Source of the DNA: Gemmatimonadota bacterium
GTDB lineage: Bacteria; Gemmatimonadota; Gemmatimonadetes; Gemmatimonadales; GWC2-71-9
Reading direction: 5' to 3'
Length of the DNA: 22,754 nt
Assembly (NCBI GenBank): GCA_003221085.1
Contig: QHUD01000163.1
Coordinates: 1-22,754 of the forward strand
This document shows, piece after piece, positions 14,231 to 22,470 of the stretch. Each line of letters starts with the position of its first letter. Position 1 is the first letter of the stretch. Below the pieces are notes generated by a model. The model saw only the letters and a list, made by a program, of their open reading frames with translations, had not been told where the DNA came from and ran no database searches. The translations under genes and the position numbers were made by a program.

Positions 14231-15124
14231 GTGTCGCGCTCCTGGGTCGAAGCGATCCTCGCCGCCGGGGTGGTGCCGGCCTCCTACGTCCCCGACGCGA
14301 GCGTGGGCCGCACCGATCTCGAGGAGTTCACCGGCGCCGACCCGGTGGAGGACCCGGAGCTTCGGGTGCACTCGCTGGCCGGGGCAAGTCCGCTCGCTCC
14401 CGCGGCCGTCGGTTTTCTCGACGGCATCGAGCAGTGGCGCGTGGTGGGGTACGCAGGCGTCACGCCCATCGTGCGGGCGTACGTCGCCGCCGCGATCCGC
14501 CTCCGGGGGGCCGATCGCCGCCCCCGCACGATCGCCGGGGACGCGGACGAGCTCGCCATCACCCGGCTCGACCGCTTGCCCGACACCGTGCGCGCGGCGC
14601 TCGAGGGGTCGGGGGTCCGGGTCGTGGAGATCTCCGCGGAGGATGCGGGCCAGCCCGCCCGTGCTCTGCCGGCCGCGCGCGCCGCAGTGCAGGGAGCGCG
14701 CGCCGCGCTCGAGCGCCGGCTGGCGGAGCGGCGCCTCTCGAGCCTCGGCTCCGACCACTGGCTCGTCGTGGACGGCGTGCTCTCCGATTCCCCGGCGCTG
14801 TCCGTGCACCCGCGCGCGCTGGGCGTCGTCAAGAGTCATGGGGCCGAGTACTTTGCGGGCCCGGAGCTCGAGCGCGCGCTGACCCTGCCCGCGGCCCACC
14901 GGACCAGCGTGTTCCGGCCGAAGCGGCGCGGTGCGCGCCGCGAGATCTACTCCTGGTATCTCCGGCTATGGCTCGTGAGCGAGCGCGCCCCGCTCGCGAC
15001 CCCCGACCGCCGGTGGGATCGGTTACTTTATCCTATTCATGATGTGGAGACCTACTTGAGAGCGCGCGCCCCGCGCGACCTCATCCCGTATCCCGCATCC
15101 CGCCTCCCGAGGACGGGATCGTGA
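14231..15124 (+). CDS. nurA: NurA-domain 5'-3' nuclease
   Basis: 297-residue protein with the NurA fold features. It has an N-terminal VGFLDGIEQWRVVGYAGVTP with metal-binding-type Asp64, a helical middle (about 140-175), then HWLVVDGVLSD with Asp181 and ALGVVKSHGAEYFAGPELER with Lys201, and a C-terminal EIYSWYLRLWL strand. NurA works with the HerA translocase to resect DNA ends, and herA follows directly: its GTG overlaps the nurA TGA by 4 nt. The start is GTG at 14231, 2 nt after the methyltransferase stop. The last ~15 residues (DLIPYPASRLPRTGS) are encoded by a heptamer repeat, so the native C-terminus may have been shorter. NurA sequences diverge strongly; the assignment rests on these motifs plus the herA neighbour. 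Confidence 0.82.
   Translation: MSRSWVEAILAAGVVPASYVPDASVGRTDLEEFTGADPVEDPELRVHSLAGASPLAPAAVGFLDGIEQWRVVGYAGVTPIVRAYVAAAIRLRGADRRPRTIAGDADELAITRLDRLPDTVRAALEGSGVRVVEISAEDAGQPARALPAARAAVQGARAALERRLAERRLSSLGSDHWLVVDGVLSDSPALSVHPRALGVVKSHGAEYFAGPELERALTLPAAHRTSVFRPKRRGARREIYSWYLRLWLVSERAPLATPDRRWDRLLYPIHDVETYLRARAPRDLIPYPASRLPRTGS
15083..15119. repeat. Heptamer repeat at the nurA 3' end
   Basis: Units ATCCCGT, ATCCCGC, ATCCCGC, CTCCCGA (15083-15110), followed by an inverted CGGGAT (15114-15119) that can pair with ATCCCG at 15097-15102. The unit is the reverse complement of that at 11104-11176. It encodes the nurA C-terminus and ends one base before the herA start. Confidence 0.8.
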
Positions 15125-17079
15125 TCGATCGACGCGATCCTCCCCCCATCGGTCGCGTGGTCGCCACCGAGCAAAAGCCCGCGACGCCACACCAATTCCA
15201 CTTCTGGACCGCGAACGAAACGAGCATCGGGATCGGGGCGATCGTCAGGGTCGAACAGCCGGGAAACGGGAACGGGGAAACGGGAAAGGTCGTGTACGGA
15301 GTCGTGACCGACGGGTTCGCGTACTCCGACCTGGCGACCCCGCTGCACGACGTTGTGGGTGCCGAAGGCGATCCGGCGCGCGTGGCCGAGCACCCGACGG
15401 TTCGCCAGGAGATTCGCCTCTGGACGGCGGCGGTGCTGCGTCAAAAACCCGAGGAGCCGCTGCAGCCGGTCCCACTCGGGGAGGTGCACGTCGCGAGCGA
15501 CGTCGACGTGGCACAGGCGCTCCGCATGGACGCGTATCTCTCGGGGGCGCACCCTACCGCGATTCCGGTGGGCCTCTATACGTCGGGCGGGCTCGAGGCG
15601 CCGGTCTATTTGGACGCCGATTTCCTGCTAGGGCCGGAAGCGGCGCACTTGAACATCTCCGGTGTCTCGGGGCTCGCCACCAAGACGAGCGCGGTCGAGT
15701 TCCTGCTCGGGGCCATCTTCCAGCACTTCCCGATCCACAAGGGGCGGATCGCCGCGGTGTGCTTCAACGTCAAGGGCCCGGACCTGTGTTTCCTCGACCA
15801 GCCCGGCGCGCTCGACGACGAGGACCGCCGTCGCTACGAGCGGCTCGCCGTCCGGGCGCAGCCGTTCGAGCGGGTGCGCTATTACGCGCCCTTCAAAGCC
15901 GACGGCGTGAACCTGAACACGCTGCGCACGCACCCCGAGCTGGTAGGCGACGTGGAGCCGCTCGTCTGGGGCCTGCGCGAGGTGCTCGACTTCGCCGAGG
16001 TCCTGCTCAACCGCGACGACATCGATGCCAAGGCGGACGCCTTCATCGACTTCCTGTCGGACCGCGTCGTGGACAAGGAGTTCGACGACGGGTTCGGCCG
16101 GACGCATCGCGTGGTCACCTTCGCCGACCTGGAGCGGCTGTTCCGCTCGATTTTCGACGGCCTGGAGCTCGCGGCGCGAGGGGACACCTGGCGCACGCAC
16201 CACATCGCGACGATCCGCAAGGTCCGTAATCGCCTGTCGAACATCTCCACTCGTTGCAAGGGCCTGGTCACCGATGACGGGCCGTCGAACGATCTGCCGT
16301 GGGGCCGCTTCGAGGATCGCGCGATGTACGTGGTGGACGTGGCGAACGTCGACCCCCTCGGACAAGATCTGGTGTTCGCGCGCGCGGTGTCCAAGCTGCG
16401 GGAGCACCTCGAGCGTCGCGACCTGGGTGTGGACGCCGTCGTCGTGTTCGTGGACGAGCTGAATAAGTACGCCCCGGGCGACGGACCGGAGACCTATGTG
16501 AAGAAAATGCTGCTCGATATCTCCGAGCGCGGGCGTTACCTTGGCTTGGTGTTGTTCGGCGCGGAGCAATTCCGCTCGCAGGTGCACCGGCGCGTGGTGG
16601 GGAACGCGGGGACGACCGTGTTCGGTCGCATGGATTCGGATGAGCTCGCGACGCCCGGCTACCAGGTGCTGTCGCCCGCCACCAAGATCAAGCTCGCCAC
16701 GCTTCCGATCGGCGAGCTGATGGTGCGTCACCCGCATTTCACGCAGCCCATCTTCGTGCGCTTCCCGCGGCCGGCGGTGCTGCGCGGCCGGGACGGCGTG
16801 GAGCGGTTTCCGCCCGCGGCGGACCTGCCCTTCGAAGACGCGGTCGTGCGACAGCTCGTGAAACTCGACCGGCGGGTGCGGCCGAACCTGGTAAAGGACC
16901 TGATCGCCGACCGGCGGGAAGAGGACGTGCGCCGGGCCCTCGCGCACACCCGCCAGGCCCGGCCCCAGGACGCGCTCGCGTACTTCAAGAAGCAGCTGGG
17001 CGGCCGGGTCGCGGCTGCCCCGGCGTTACACCGCGAGAGCGTGCCGCCGCTCAATCCGATCTCTGACGAGCCCTACTGA
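15121..17079 (+). CDS. herA: HerA-like ATP-dependent DNA translocase (DUF87 / FtsK-HerA superfamily)
   Basis: 652-residue ATPase expected to form a hexamer that drives NurA along DNA ends. It has an N-terminal HerA-barrel-like beta domain (about 1-140: IGRVVATEQKPATPHQFHFW, VVYGVVTDGF), then the nucleotide site. The P-loop is an atypical GVSGLATKTS (181-190), with Lys188 and Thr189 in place but an Ala-Thr where the Gly usually precedes Lys. Walker B is VVVFVDELNKY (441-451) with Asp445 and Glu446. Downstream come RGRYLGLVLFGAEQFRSQVH, GNAGTTVFGRMDSDEL and YQVLSPATKIKLATLPIGEL, typical of the HerA C-terminal half. A GGGAAAC heptamer repeat is inserted in frame in the barrel (residues ~47-56). 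GTG start overlaps nurA. The pairing with nurA and nearby sbcDC strongly supports a repair role rather than conjugation. Confidence 0.88.
   Translation: MIDRRDPPPIGRVVATEQKPATPHQFHFWTANETSIGIGAIVRVEQPGNGNGETGKVVYGVVTDGFAYSDLATPLHDVVGAEGDPARVAEHPTVRQEIRLWTAAVLRQKPEEPLQPVPLGEVHVASDVDVAQALRMDAYLSGAHPTAIPVGLYTSGGLEAPVYLDADFLLGPEAAHLNISGVSGLATKTSAVEFLLGAIFQHFPIHKGRIAAVCFNVKGPDLCFLDQPGALDDEDRRRYERLAVRAQPFERVRYYAPFKADGVNLNTLRTHPELVGDVEPLVWGLREVLDFAEVLLNRDDIDAKADAFIDFLSDRVVDKEFDDGFGRTHRVVTFADLERLFRSIFDGLELAARGDTWRTHHIATIRKVRNRLSNISTRCKGLVTDDGPSNDLPWGRFEDRAMYVVDVANVDPLGQDLVFARAVSKLREHLERRDLGVDAVVVFVDELNKYAPGDGPETYVKKMLLDISERGRYLGLVLFGAEQFRSQVHRRVVGNAGTTVFGRMDSDELATPGYQVLSPATKIKLATLPIGELMVRHPHFTQPIFVRFPRPAVLRGRDGVERFPPAADLPFEDAVVRQLVKLDRRVRPNLVKDLIADRREEDVRRALAHTRQARPQDALAYFKKQLGGRVAAAPALHRESVPPLNPISDEPY
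15261..15288. repeat. Heptamer repeat inside herA
   Basis: Four 7-nt units GGGAAAC, GGGAACG, GGGAAAC, GGGAAAG, coding for GNGNGETGK between two beta-strands of the N-terminal barrel. The same unit is inverted at 8821-8850 in another gene. The encoded Gly/Asn-rich loop is probably tolerated as a surface insertion. Confidence 0.82.
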
Positions 17080-17099
17080 GCCGACCGGAGACTCATCGA

Positions 17100-17978
17100 A
17101 TGCCCGCTGCTCGCGTTCTCGCTGACACCGCCATGATCCTCGCGACCATCGGCGGCTGCCGTGGCGGGGCCAGCGGACCCAAGGTCACCCTGCGCTACCA
17201 TCCGCCGGCGGGTGCGGCCTATCACTACGCCCTCGATCAGCAGAACGCGATGCGGATCGAAGGCGGGCCGATGGGTGCCCTGCCCGAGCAGACCTTCCGG
17301 ATGCGCATGTATTACACGCAGCTCGTGACGGGGCCCGCGCAGGGCGGTGTGGCTGTGACCGTGACGTTCGATTCCACGTCGCTCGACGGCCCGGGGATGA
17401 GCGCGGGCGCGATGCGACCGGCGCTCGACCGGATGCGGGGGATGAGGAGCGACGTCGTGTACGACGACCGGATGCACGTGCTCAGCGCCGCCTTTACCGG
17501 GCTCGCCGGCGCCCCGTCTCCGGTGACCGAGCAGCTGGGGTCCAGCATGAAATCCATGACGTTCCCATTGCCCGAGGGGCCGGTGGGCGTCGGCGACGCC
17601 TGGGTAGCGGAGCACGAGCTACCCCTCGCTCAGCAAGCGCTGAACGCGAGCCGCCCGCTGAAGTCGCGTACCAAGATCACGGTCAAGGAGATCCAGATCA
17701 GCGGCGTGGACACCTCCGTGGTGCTCGGCATCGAGACCAGCTTCCCGGACGAGCCGATTACCCTGACGCAGCCGGGCGAGGGCGGGGCCTCGCAGACCGG
17801 CACGCTCCGACTCTCCGGCGGTCTCTCGGGCGAGCAGGTGTACTCCCTCCGGCGGAGCGCCCAGGTCCGCGCCATGATGGGCGGGACCATCAAAATGAAG
17901 AGCGGAGCCGCGGGTCGAGGCGAGATGACGATGGCCATGACGCAACAGACGTCGCTCCAGCTCACCGAGGCCAAGTGA
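17100..17978 (+). CDS. Secreted lipoprotein-like protein of unknown function
   Basis: 292 residues. The N-terminus has a short hydrophobic stretch ending IGGC (Cys20), a plausible lipobox followed by a flexible RGGASGPK, so it is probably exported and lipid-anchored. The rest is beta-rich: LRYHPPAGAAYHYALDQQNA, TFRMRMYYTQLVTGPAQGGV, a middle MTFPLPEGPVGVGDAWVAEH and a late YSLRRSAQVRAMM. This layout resembles DUF6263-type exported proteins, which have no known function; the match is from memory and weak. A GGAG lies 9 nt before the ATG. It sits 20 nt after herA and 4 nt before sbcD, an odd place for an envelope protein in a DNA-repair operon. Nothing in the sequence links it to DNA. Confidence 0.75.
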   Translation: MPAARVLADTAMILATIGGCRGGASGPKVTLRYHPPAGAAYHYALDQQNAMRIEGGPMGALPEQTFRMRMYYTQLVTGPAQGGVAVTVTFDSTSLDGPGMSAGAMRPALDRMRGMRSDVVYDDRMHVLSAAFTGLAGAPSPVTEQLGSSMKSMTFPLPEGPVGVGDAWVAEHELPLAQQALNASRPLKSRTKITVKEIQISGVDTSVVLGIETSFPDEPITLTQPGEGGASQTGTLRLSGGLSGEQVYSLRRSAQVRAMMGGTIKMKSGAAGRGEMTMAMTQQTSLQLTEAK

Positions 17979-17982
17979 CGCA

Positions 17983-19095
17983 GTGAAGCTCGCGCACCTC
18001 GCCGACCTGCACCTCGGCTTCCGCCAGTACGACCGGCAGACGCCGCGGGGGGGGAATCAGCGCGAGGCCGACGTCGCCGACGCGTTTCGCCGGGCGGTGG
18101 ACGACCTGCTGATCCAACGGCCCGATGTGATCGTCTTCGCGGGGGATGTGTTCCACTCCGTCCGGCCGACTAACCCGGCGATCCTGTTTCTCTTCCAACA
18201 GCTCCACCGCCTGCGAACCGGCCTCCCGGAGTCACCGATCGTCATGGTGGCCGGTGAGCACGACACTCCGCGCTCCGTCGAGACCGGAACGATTCTCCGT
18301 CTCTATGAGGCTCTCGGCGTCGACGTGGTGGTGGATCAGGCCCGCCGGCTCACGTTTCCGAAGCTCGACTGCAATGTCCTTGTGGTGCACGGGCAGTGGC
18401 CTGGGCTCGGCGAGTCCCGTGGCACCGTGGAGTACGGAGGTGCGCTCGTCGACCGGCAGGACCTTGCACCAGCCCAATGGGACTACGTTGCGCTGGGTCA
18501 CTACCACGTTGCCCAGCAATTGGAGGCGAACGTCTGGTACGCCGGGAGCATCGAGTATGTCGCGCCCAACCCGTGGGGCCAGGTGCAGGATGAGGACGAG
18601 CAAGGTCGGCGCGGCAAGGGCTACCTCCTCGTCGAGCTCCCCGGCTCTCGTGTCACTTTCCGCCCGGTGGCCCCCGCGCGCCGCCACGTCGAGCTTCCGC
18701 CGATCGAGGGCAAGGGTCTCACTCCCAGAGAGCTGGACGAGCGGATCGCGGCCGCTGTCGCAGGCGCGAAACCGGCGATCGACGATCAGATCGTACGGCA
18801 GCTGGTGTTCGACGTATCGCGGGCCACCGCCCGGGACTTGGATCATGCCGCGATTCGCGCCTACAAGGCGCGAGCGCTCCACTTCCAGCTCGATCTGCGC
18901 CGACCCGAGGTCCAGCGCGTGGAGGCATCGGGGGCGCCCGGCCGTCGGCAGACACTCCCAGAGACGGTGCAGGAGTTCCTCGAGCACCGGCCCCTCGATG
19001 CCGACTTGGACCGGGGCGAGTTCGTGCGGCTCGGCGTCGAGTACGTCGCGCACGTCGACGCGGATGGCGAGCGCGCAAGCGAGGGGCGCGCCTGA
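17983..19095 (+). CDS. sbcD: SbcD/Mre11-like DNA repair exonuclease
   Basis: Calcineurin-like phosphoesterase that forms the nuclease half of the Mre11-Rad50/SbcCD complex. It has 370 residues. Phosphoesterase motifs in order: HLADLHLG (Asp8, His10), VFAGDVFHSVRPTNP (Asp55, His58), MVAGEHDTPR (Glu92, His93, Asp94), LVVHGQW (His136), and VALGHYHV (His173, His175). The GDVFH...RPTNP form is nearer archaeal/eukaryotic Mre11 (GDLFH..RPS) than E. coli SbcD (GDIFD). The third motif is normally G-N-H-D; here the metal-binding Asn is replaced by Glu92. The C-terminal third (about 240-350) is a capping-domain-like region with EFLEHRP near the end. The GTG at 17983 is 4 nt after the lipoprotein gene. 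The stop codon overlaps the sbcC ATG by one base (TGATG), expected for a stoichiometric partner. Confidence 0.92.
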   Translation: MKLAHLADLHLGFRQYDRQTPRGGNQREADVADAFRRAVDDLLIQRPDVIVFAGDVFHSVRPTNPAILFLFQQLHRLRTGLPESPIVMVAGEHDTPRSVETGTILRLYEALGVDVVVDQARRLTFPKLDCNVLVVHGQWPGLGESRGTVEYGGALVDRQDLAPAQWDYVALGHYHVAQQLEANVWYAGSIEYVAPNPWGQVQDEDEQGRRGKGYLLVELPGSRVTFRPVAPARRHVELPPIEGKGLTPRELDERIAAAVAGAKPAIDDQIVRQLVFDVSRATARDLDHAAIRAYKARALHFQLDLRRPEVQRVEASGAPGRRQTLPETVQEFLEHRPLDADLDRGEFVRLGVEYVAHVDADGERASEGRA

Positions 19096-21524
19096 TGCAG
19101 CTGCTGCGGCTGCGCCTCGTGAATTTCCGGCAGCACGCGGATACCGAGCTCGAGTTCGGCCCCGGCATCACGGGGATCATCGGGCCGAACGGCTCCGGCA
19201 AGACGACCATCCTCGAGGCGATTGCCTGGGCGCTGTATGGCGCGCAGGCCGTGCGCGGCGACAAGGACTCGATCCGCCGGCTCGGCGCCAAGGGCCGGGC
19301 GGGCGTGGAGGTGGACCTCGAGTTCAGACTGGGCGCCCACGAGTACCGCGTGACACGCGGTCTCTCCACCGCGGCACTCTACCAGGACGGCCAGGTGATC
19401 GCGAATTCCCTGAAAGCGGTCACCGACAAGCTCGAGCGCACGCTGGGTATGACCCACGAAGAGTTCTTCAACACCTACTTCACGGGCCAAAAGGAGCTGG
19501 CCGTGATGGCGGCGCTCGGCAAGACCGAGCGGGCGGCGTTCCTGTCGCGCGTGCTCGGCTACGAGCGCCTGCGCGAGGCGCAGGAGCGGGTCCGCGAAAT
19601 CCGCAACGCCGTCGCCGCGGAGGTGCGGGGTCTCGAGTCGGGCCTTCCGGACGCCGCCGCGCTCGCCGCGGCGCGGCGGGCGGCGGACGAGCGGCTGGCG
19701 GGGGCGCGGTCGTCGGCGAAGGCGGTAGACGCCGCGCGCCGGGCTGCGGAGGACGCGTTGGGGCGTGAGGAGCCGCGCTGGAAGGAGTGGATGGCCCGCC
19801 GCGAGCGCACTCTGTCGCTCGACGGCGAGCGACGCATGGCGGAGCAGGCCGTGGTGGCGTCACGTCAGGACTTCCAGCGGCTCGACAAGGAGCTCGCGGA
19901 CGCGCTCGCCGCCCGGGAGCAGCTGCGCCTGCTCGGCGCCGAGCTCGCCCCCGTGGCCCGGTTGAAGAAGGAGGTCGCGGCGCTCGAGCGGCTGCAGCGC
20001 GAGACGGCGGCCCGGCGGACGGAAGAGACGCAGCTTGCCGAGCTGGCCCGCAACATCCGCATGCTCGAGCGCCGCCTCGCCGAGCTCGGCGACGTGCCGG
20101 CAGCCCTCGCCCGGGCGGAGGCGGCGGCGCGCGGACTGCACGAGCGGCTGGAGGCGGTCGAGCGGGCCGTGGAGACGGAGCGCACGGTGTGGGTGCGCGA
20201 CCGGCAGTATGCCGAGACGAAACGCACCGAGCTGCTCAAACTGTACGAAGAAGTGAAGGAGCAGCGCGATCAGATCGTGAAGCTCGGTCCCGAGGGGACG
20301 TGTCCCACCTGCAAGCGACCGCTCGGGCCGGAATACGCCGGCGTGCTCGCCCTGCTCGACGCGCAGCTCGAGGTGATCACCGGGGACGGGAAGTACTTCC
20401 GGCAGCGACTCGAGCAGCTCGCTCCGCCGCCCGGCAAGCTGCTCGATGCGGAGGCCGAGCGGGACCGCGTGCTGGAGGAGAGCCGCGCCGCCACCACCCG
20501 CGCGGGCGAGCTGCAGGCGCAGGTCGAAGAGCGCGATCGCGCGAGCGCGGAGCTCGCGGGCGCGCGGCGGCGGGCGGGCGACCTCGAGCGCCGTCTCACC
20601 GCGCGGCCGGCGGGCTACGACGCGGAGCGCCATGACGCGGTCCGGGCCGAACTCGCGAAGCTCGAACCGGTCGCGCTCGAGGCGGCGGTGCTGGAGGAGC
20701 GCGCCCGACGCGCGGAGCGTCTGGTGCAGGAGGCGGAGCGGGCCGAGCAGCAGCTCTCGACGGGCGAGCGTCGGGTGCGGGAGCTCACCGAAGCCGTTCG
20801 CGCCGAGGGCTTCTCGGACGCCGAGTACCGGCAGGCGAAGGATCGCTACGATCGGGCCGTGGGGGTGCTGCGCGAGGCCGAGCTCGCGGTCGTCGAAGCC
20901 CGCGGCGAGCTCAGCCGTGCCGAAGCGGACCTGGCGGAGACGAAGCGACGGGAAGCCGAGCGGGCCCAGCGGGAGCGCCAGATCACCGCGCTCAAGGCGC
21001 GCCAGCGCCTCCACAACGAATTGGACCGGGCGTTCTCGGATCTGCGGGGCGAGTTGAACGCGCGGATGCGTCCCGAGATCGCCGAGCTCGCCTCCGGCTT
21101 CCTGGCCGACCTGACCGACGGTCGGTACGACGAGCTCGAGCTGACGGAGGACTACACGCTCACCATCCTCGAGGGCGGCGTACCCAAGCCGGTCATCTCG
21201 GGCGGGGAGGAGGACATCGCGAGCCTCGTGCTCCGGCTCGCGATTTCACAGATGATCGCCGAGCGGGCGGGCCAGCCCTTGTCGTTGCTCGTGCTCGACG
21301 AGATCTTCGGCTCGCTCGATGAGGCCCGGCGCCTGCATGTCGTCGGCCTGCTGCGCCGGCTGGCCGACCGCTTCCCACAGGTCATCCTCATCACGCACAT
21401 TGAGCAGGTGCGAGAGGGCCTCGATCGCGTGATCCGCGTGGACTTCGACCCGGCGCGCGGCGCGAGCGTGGTCCGGGACGACACCGCCACCCTGGGAGCG
21501 GCCGATGCGGGCGTGGCTGCCTGA
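19095..21524 (+). CDS. sbcC: SbcC/Rad50-like SMC-family ATPase
   Basis: 809-residue ATPase partner of SbcD that tethers and opens DNA ends. The N-terminal half-site has IIGPNGSGKTTILEAIAWAL (P-loop 30-37) and a Q-loop-like NTYFTGQKELAVMAALGKTE. Two long coiled-coil arms (roughly 155-395 and 425-645, rich in Glu, Arg, Ala) flank a zinc-hook CPTC at 403-406, where two molecules dimerise. The C-terminal half has the ABC signature VISGGEEDIASLVLRLAISQ, Walker B LLVLDEIFGSLDE (Asp735, Glu736) and a final VILITHIEQV with the switch histidine. All catalytic elements are intact. The arms are shorter than in E. coli SbcC (~1048 residues), closer to archaeal Rad50. It overlaps sbcD by 1 nt and the next gene by 20 nt. 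Confidence 0.95.
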   Translation: MQLLRLRLVNFRQHADTELEFGPGITGIIGPNGSGKTTILEAIAWALYGAQAVRGDKDSIRRLGAKGRAGVEVDLEFRLGAHEYRVTRGLSTAALYQDGQVIANSLKAVTDKLERTLGMTHEEFFNTYFTGQKELAVMAALGKTERAAFLSRVLGYERLREAQERVREIRNAVAAEVRGLESGLPDAAALAAARRAADERLAGARSSAKAVDAARRAAEDALGREEPRWKEWMARRERTLSLDGERRMAEQAVVASRQDFQRLDKELADALAAREQLRLLGAELAPVARLKKEVAALERLQRETAARRTEETQLAELARNIRMLERRLAELGDVPAALARAEAAARGLHERLEAVERAVETERTVWVRDRQYAETKRTELLKLYEEVKEQRDQIVKLGPEGTCPTCKRPLGPEYAGVLALLDAQLEVITGDGKYFRQRLEQLAPPPGKLLDAEAERDRVLEESRAATTRAGELQAQVEERDRASAELAGARRRAGDLERRLTARPAGYDAERHDAVRAELAKLEPVALEAAVLEERARRAERLVQEAERAEQQLSTGERRVRELTEAVRAEGFSDAEYRQAKDRYDRAVGVLREAELAVVEARGELSRAEADLAETKRREAERAQRERQITALKARQRLHNELDRAFSDLRGELNARMRPEIAELASGFLADLTDGRYDELELTEDYTLTILEGGVPKPVISGGEEDIASLVLRLAISQMIAERAGQPLSLLVLDEIFGSLDEARRLHVVGLLRRLADRFPQVILITHIEQVREGLDRVIRVDFDPARGASVVRDDTATLGAADAGVAA

Positions 21525-22470
21525 GCGTCAGCTCTACGGGCCCGAGCCGGCCGGCGAGCGCGACACCGAGGGACTGAACCGCGTCTTCGCCGACGCCTTC
21601 ACCGACCGCTACCGCCGCGACGGGCTCGTGGGCGTGCGCGTGCCGCACCTCAATCCTCAGGTGTGGCGCTACGCCCTGCTCGACGCCGGTCCGGGCGCCA
21701 TGTTGTGGCGCGACGAGGGGGGGCACGTCGTCGCTTTCAACATCGCCCACCGCTCGGGCGCCGAGGGGTGGATGGGGCCCCTCGCCGTGCGACCCGACCG
21801 CCAGGGCGCGGGGGTAGGGAAGACCATCGTTCGGACGGCGCTCGACTGGCTGCTCGAGCAGGACGTCGCCACGCTGGGCCTCGAGACCATGCCTCGCACC
21901 GTGGAGAACATTGGCTTCTATGCGCGGCTCGGATTCTTCCCCGGTCATCTCACGGTGACGCTGACGAACGACATCGTGACGCGCGGGCATCAGGCCCCGG
22001 TCCTGTTGTCGCAGCGCAAGGGCGCGGCGGGCGGCCAGGCGCTCGAGGCGGCGCGCGGGCTTGTCGGCGCGCTCACGGCCGGCTACGACTTCACCCGCGA
22101 GATCCTGCTCACCGCCGAGCTCGGCCTGGGCGACACGTCGCTTATCGACGGCGACGACGGGCTGGATGCCCTGGTGCTGTGGCACTCGGCACCGCTCGCC
22201 GAAGGCCGGCCGAAGGACGAGGTGCGCGTCCTCAAGCTCGCCGCGCGTGACCCGCGCGCCTTCGATGCCGCGATCGTGGGGACGGAAGCCGCGGCGGCCC
22301 GCGCCGGCATCCGCCGCGTGGCCGTGCGATGCCAGACCCGCTTCGACGACGCGTTCCGCCGGCTCGTAGCCCGCGGCTATCGCGTGCGCTGGACCGATCT
22401 CCGGATGACCTACGAGGGGTACCCGGAGCCGCCCACCCAGGGCGTGCTGTTCTCGAACTGGGAGATCTGA
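21505..22470 (+). CDS. GNAT family N-acetyltransferase
   Basis: 321-residue protein with one clear GNAT domain and a probable second, degenerate one. The acetyl-CoA-binding motif A is MGPLAVRPDRQGAGVGKTIV (residues ~90-109; R-x2-Q-G-x-G-x-G/A type), preceded by HVVAFNIAHRSGAEGW and followed by LETMPRTVENIGFYARLGFF, the usual 'N..fYerlGF' helix. Residues ~170-321 repeat the order of a GNAT fold (ALVLWHSA, VRVLKLAARDPRAFDAAI) without an intact motif A. The substrate is unknown. It starts 20 nt inside the end of sbcC, so it is translationally linked to the repair genes; acetylation of a partner in the operon is possible but nothing shows it. Some GNATs of this double form act on small molecules or peptides. 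Confidence 0.85.
   Translation: MRAWLPERQLYGPEPAGERDTEGLNRVFADAFTDRYRRDGLVGVRVPHLNPQVWRYALLDAGPGAMLWRDEGGHVVAFNIAHRSGAEGWMGPLAVRPDRQGAGVGKTIVRTALDWLLEQDVATLGLETMPRTVENIGFYARLGFFPGHLTVTLTNDIVTRGHQAPVLLSQRKGAAGGQALEAARGLVGALTAGYDFTREILLTAELGLGDTSLIDGDDGLDALVLWHSAPLAEGRPKDEVRVLKLAARDPRAFDAAIVGTEAAAARAGIRRVAVRCQTRFDDAFRRLVARGYRVRWTDLRMTYEGYPEPPTQGVLFSNWEI

Noticed and set aside
15628..16947. A 439-codon open frame on the minus strand
   Set aside because: It lies wholly antisense to herA, which has clear ATPase motifs, and its translation is low-complexity without recognisable domains.
15121..17079. HerA as part of a Sir2-HerA or similar anti-phage system
   Set aside because: No Sir2, DUF4297 or other defence effector is adjacent; the partner is NurA and the neighbours are SbcD and SbcC.
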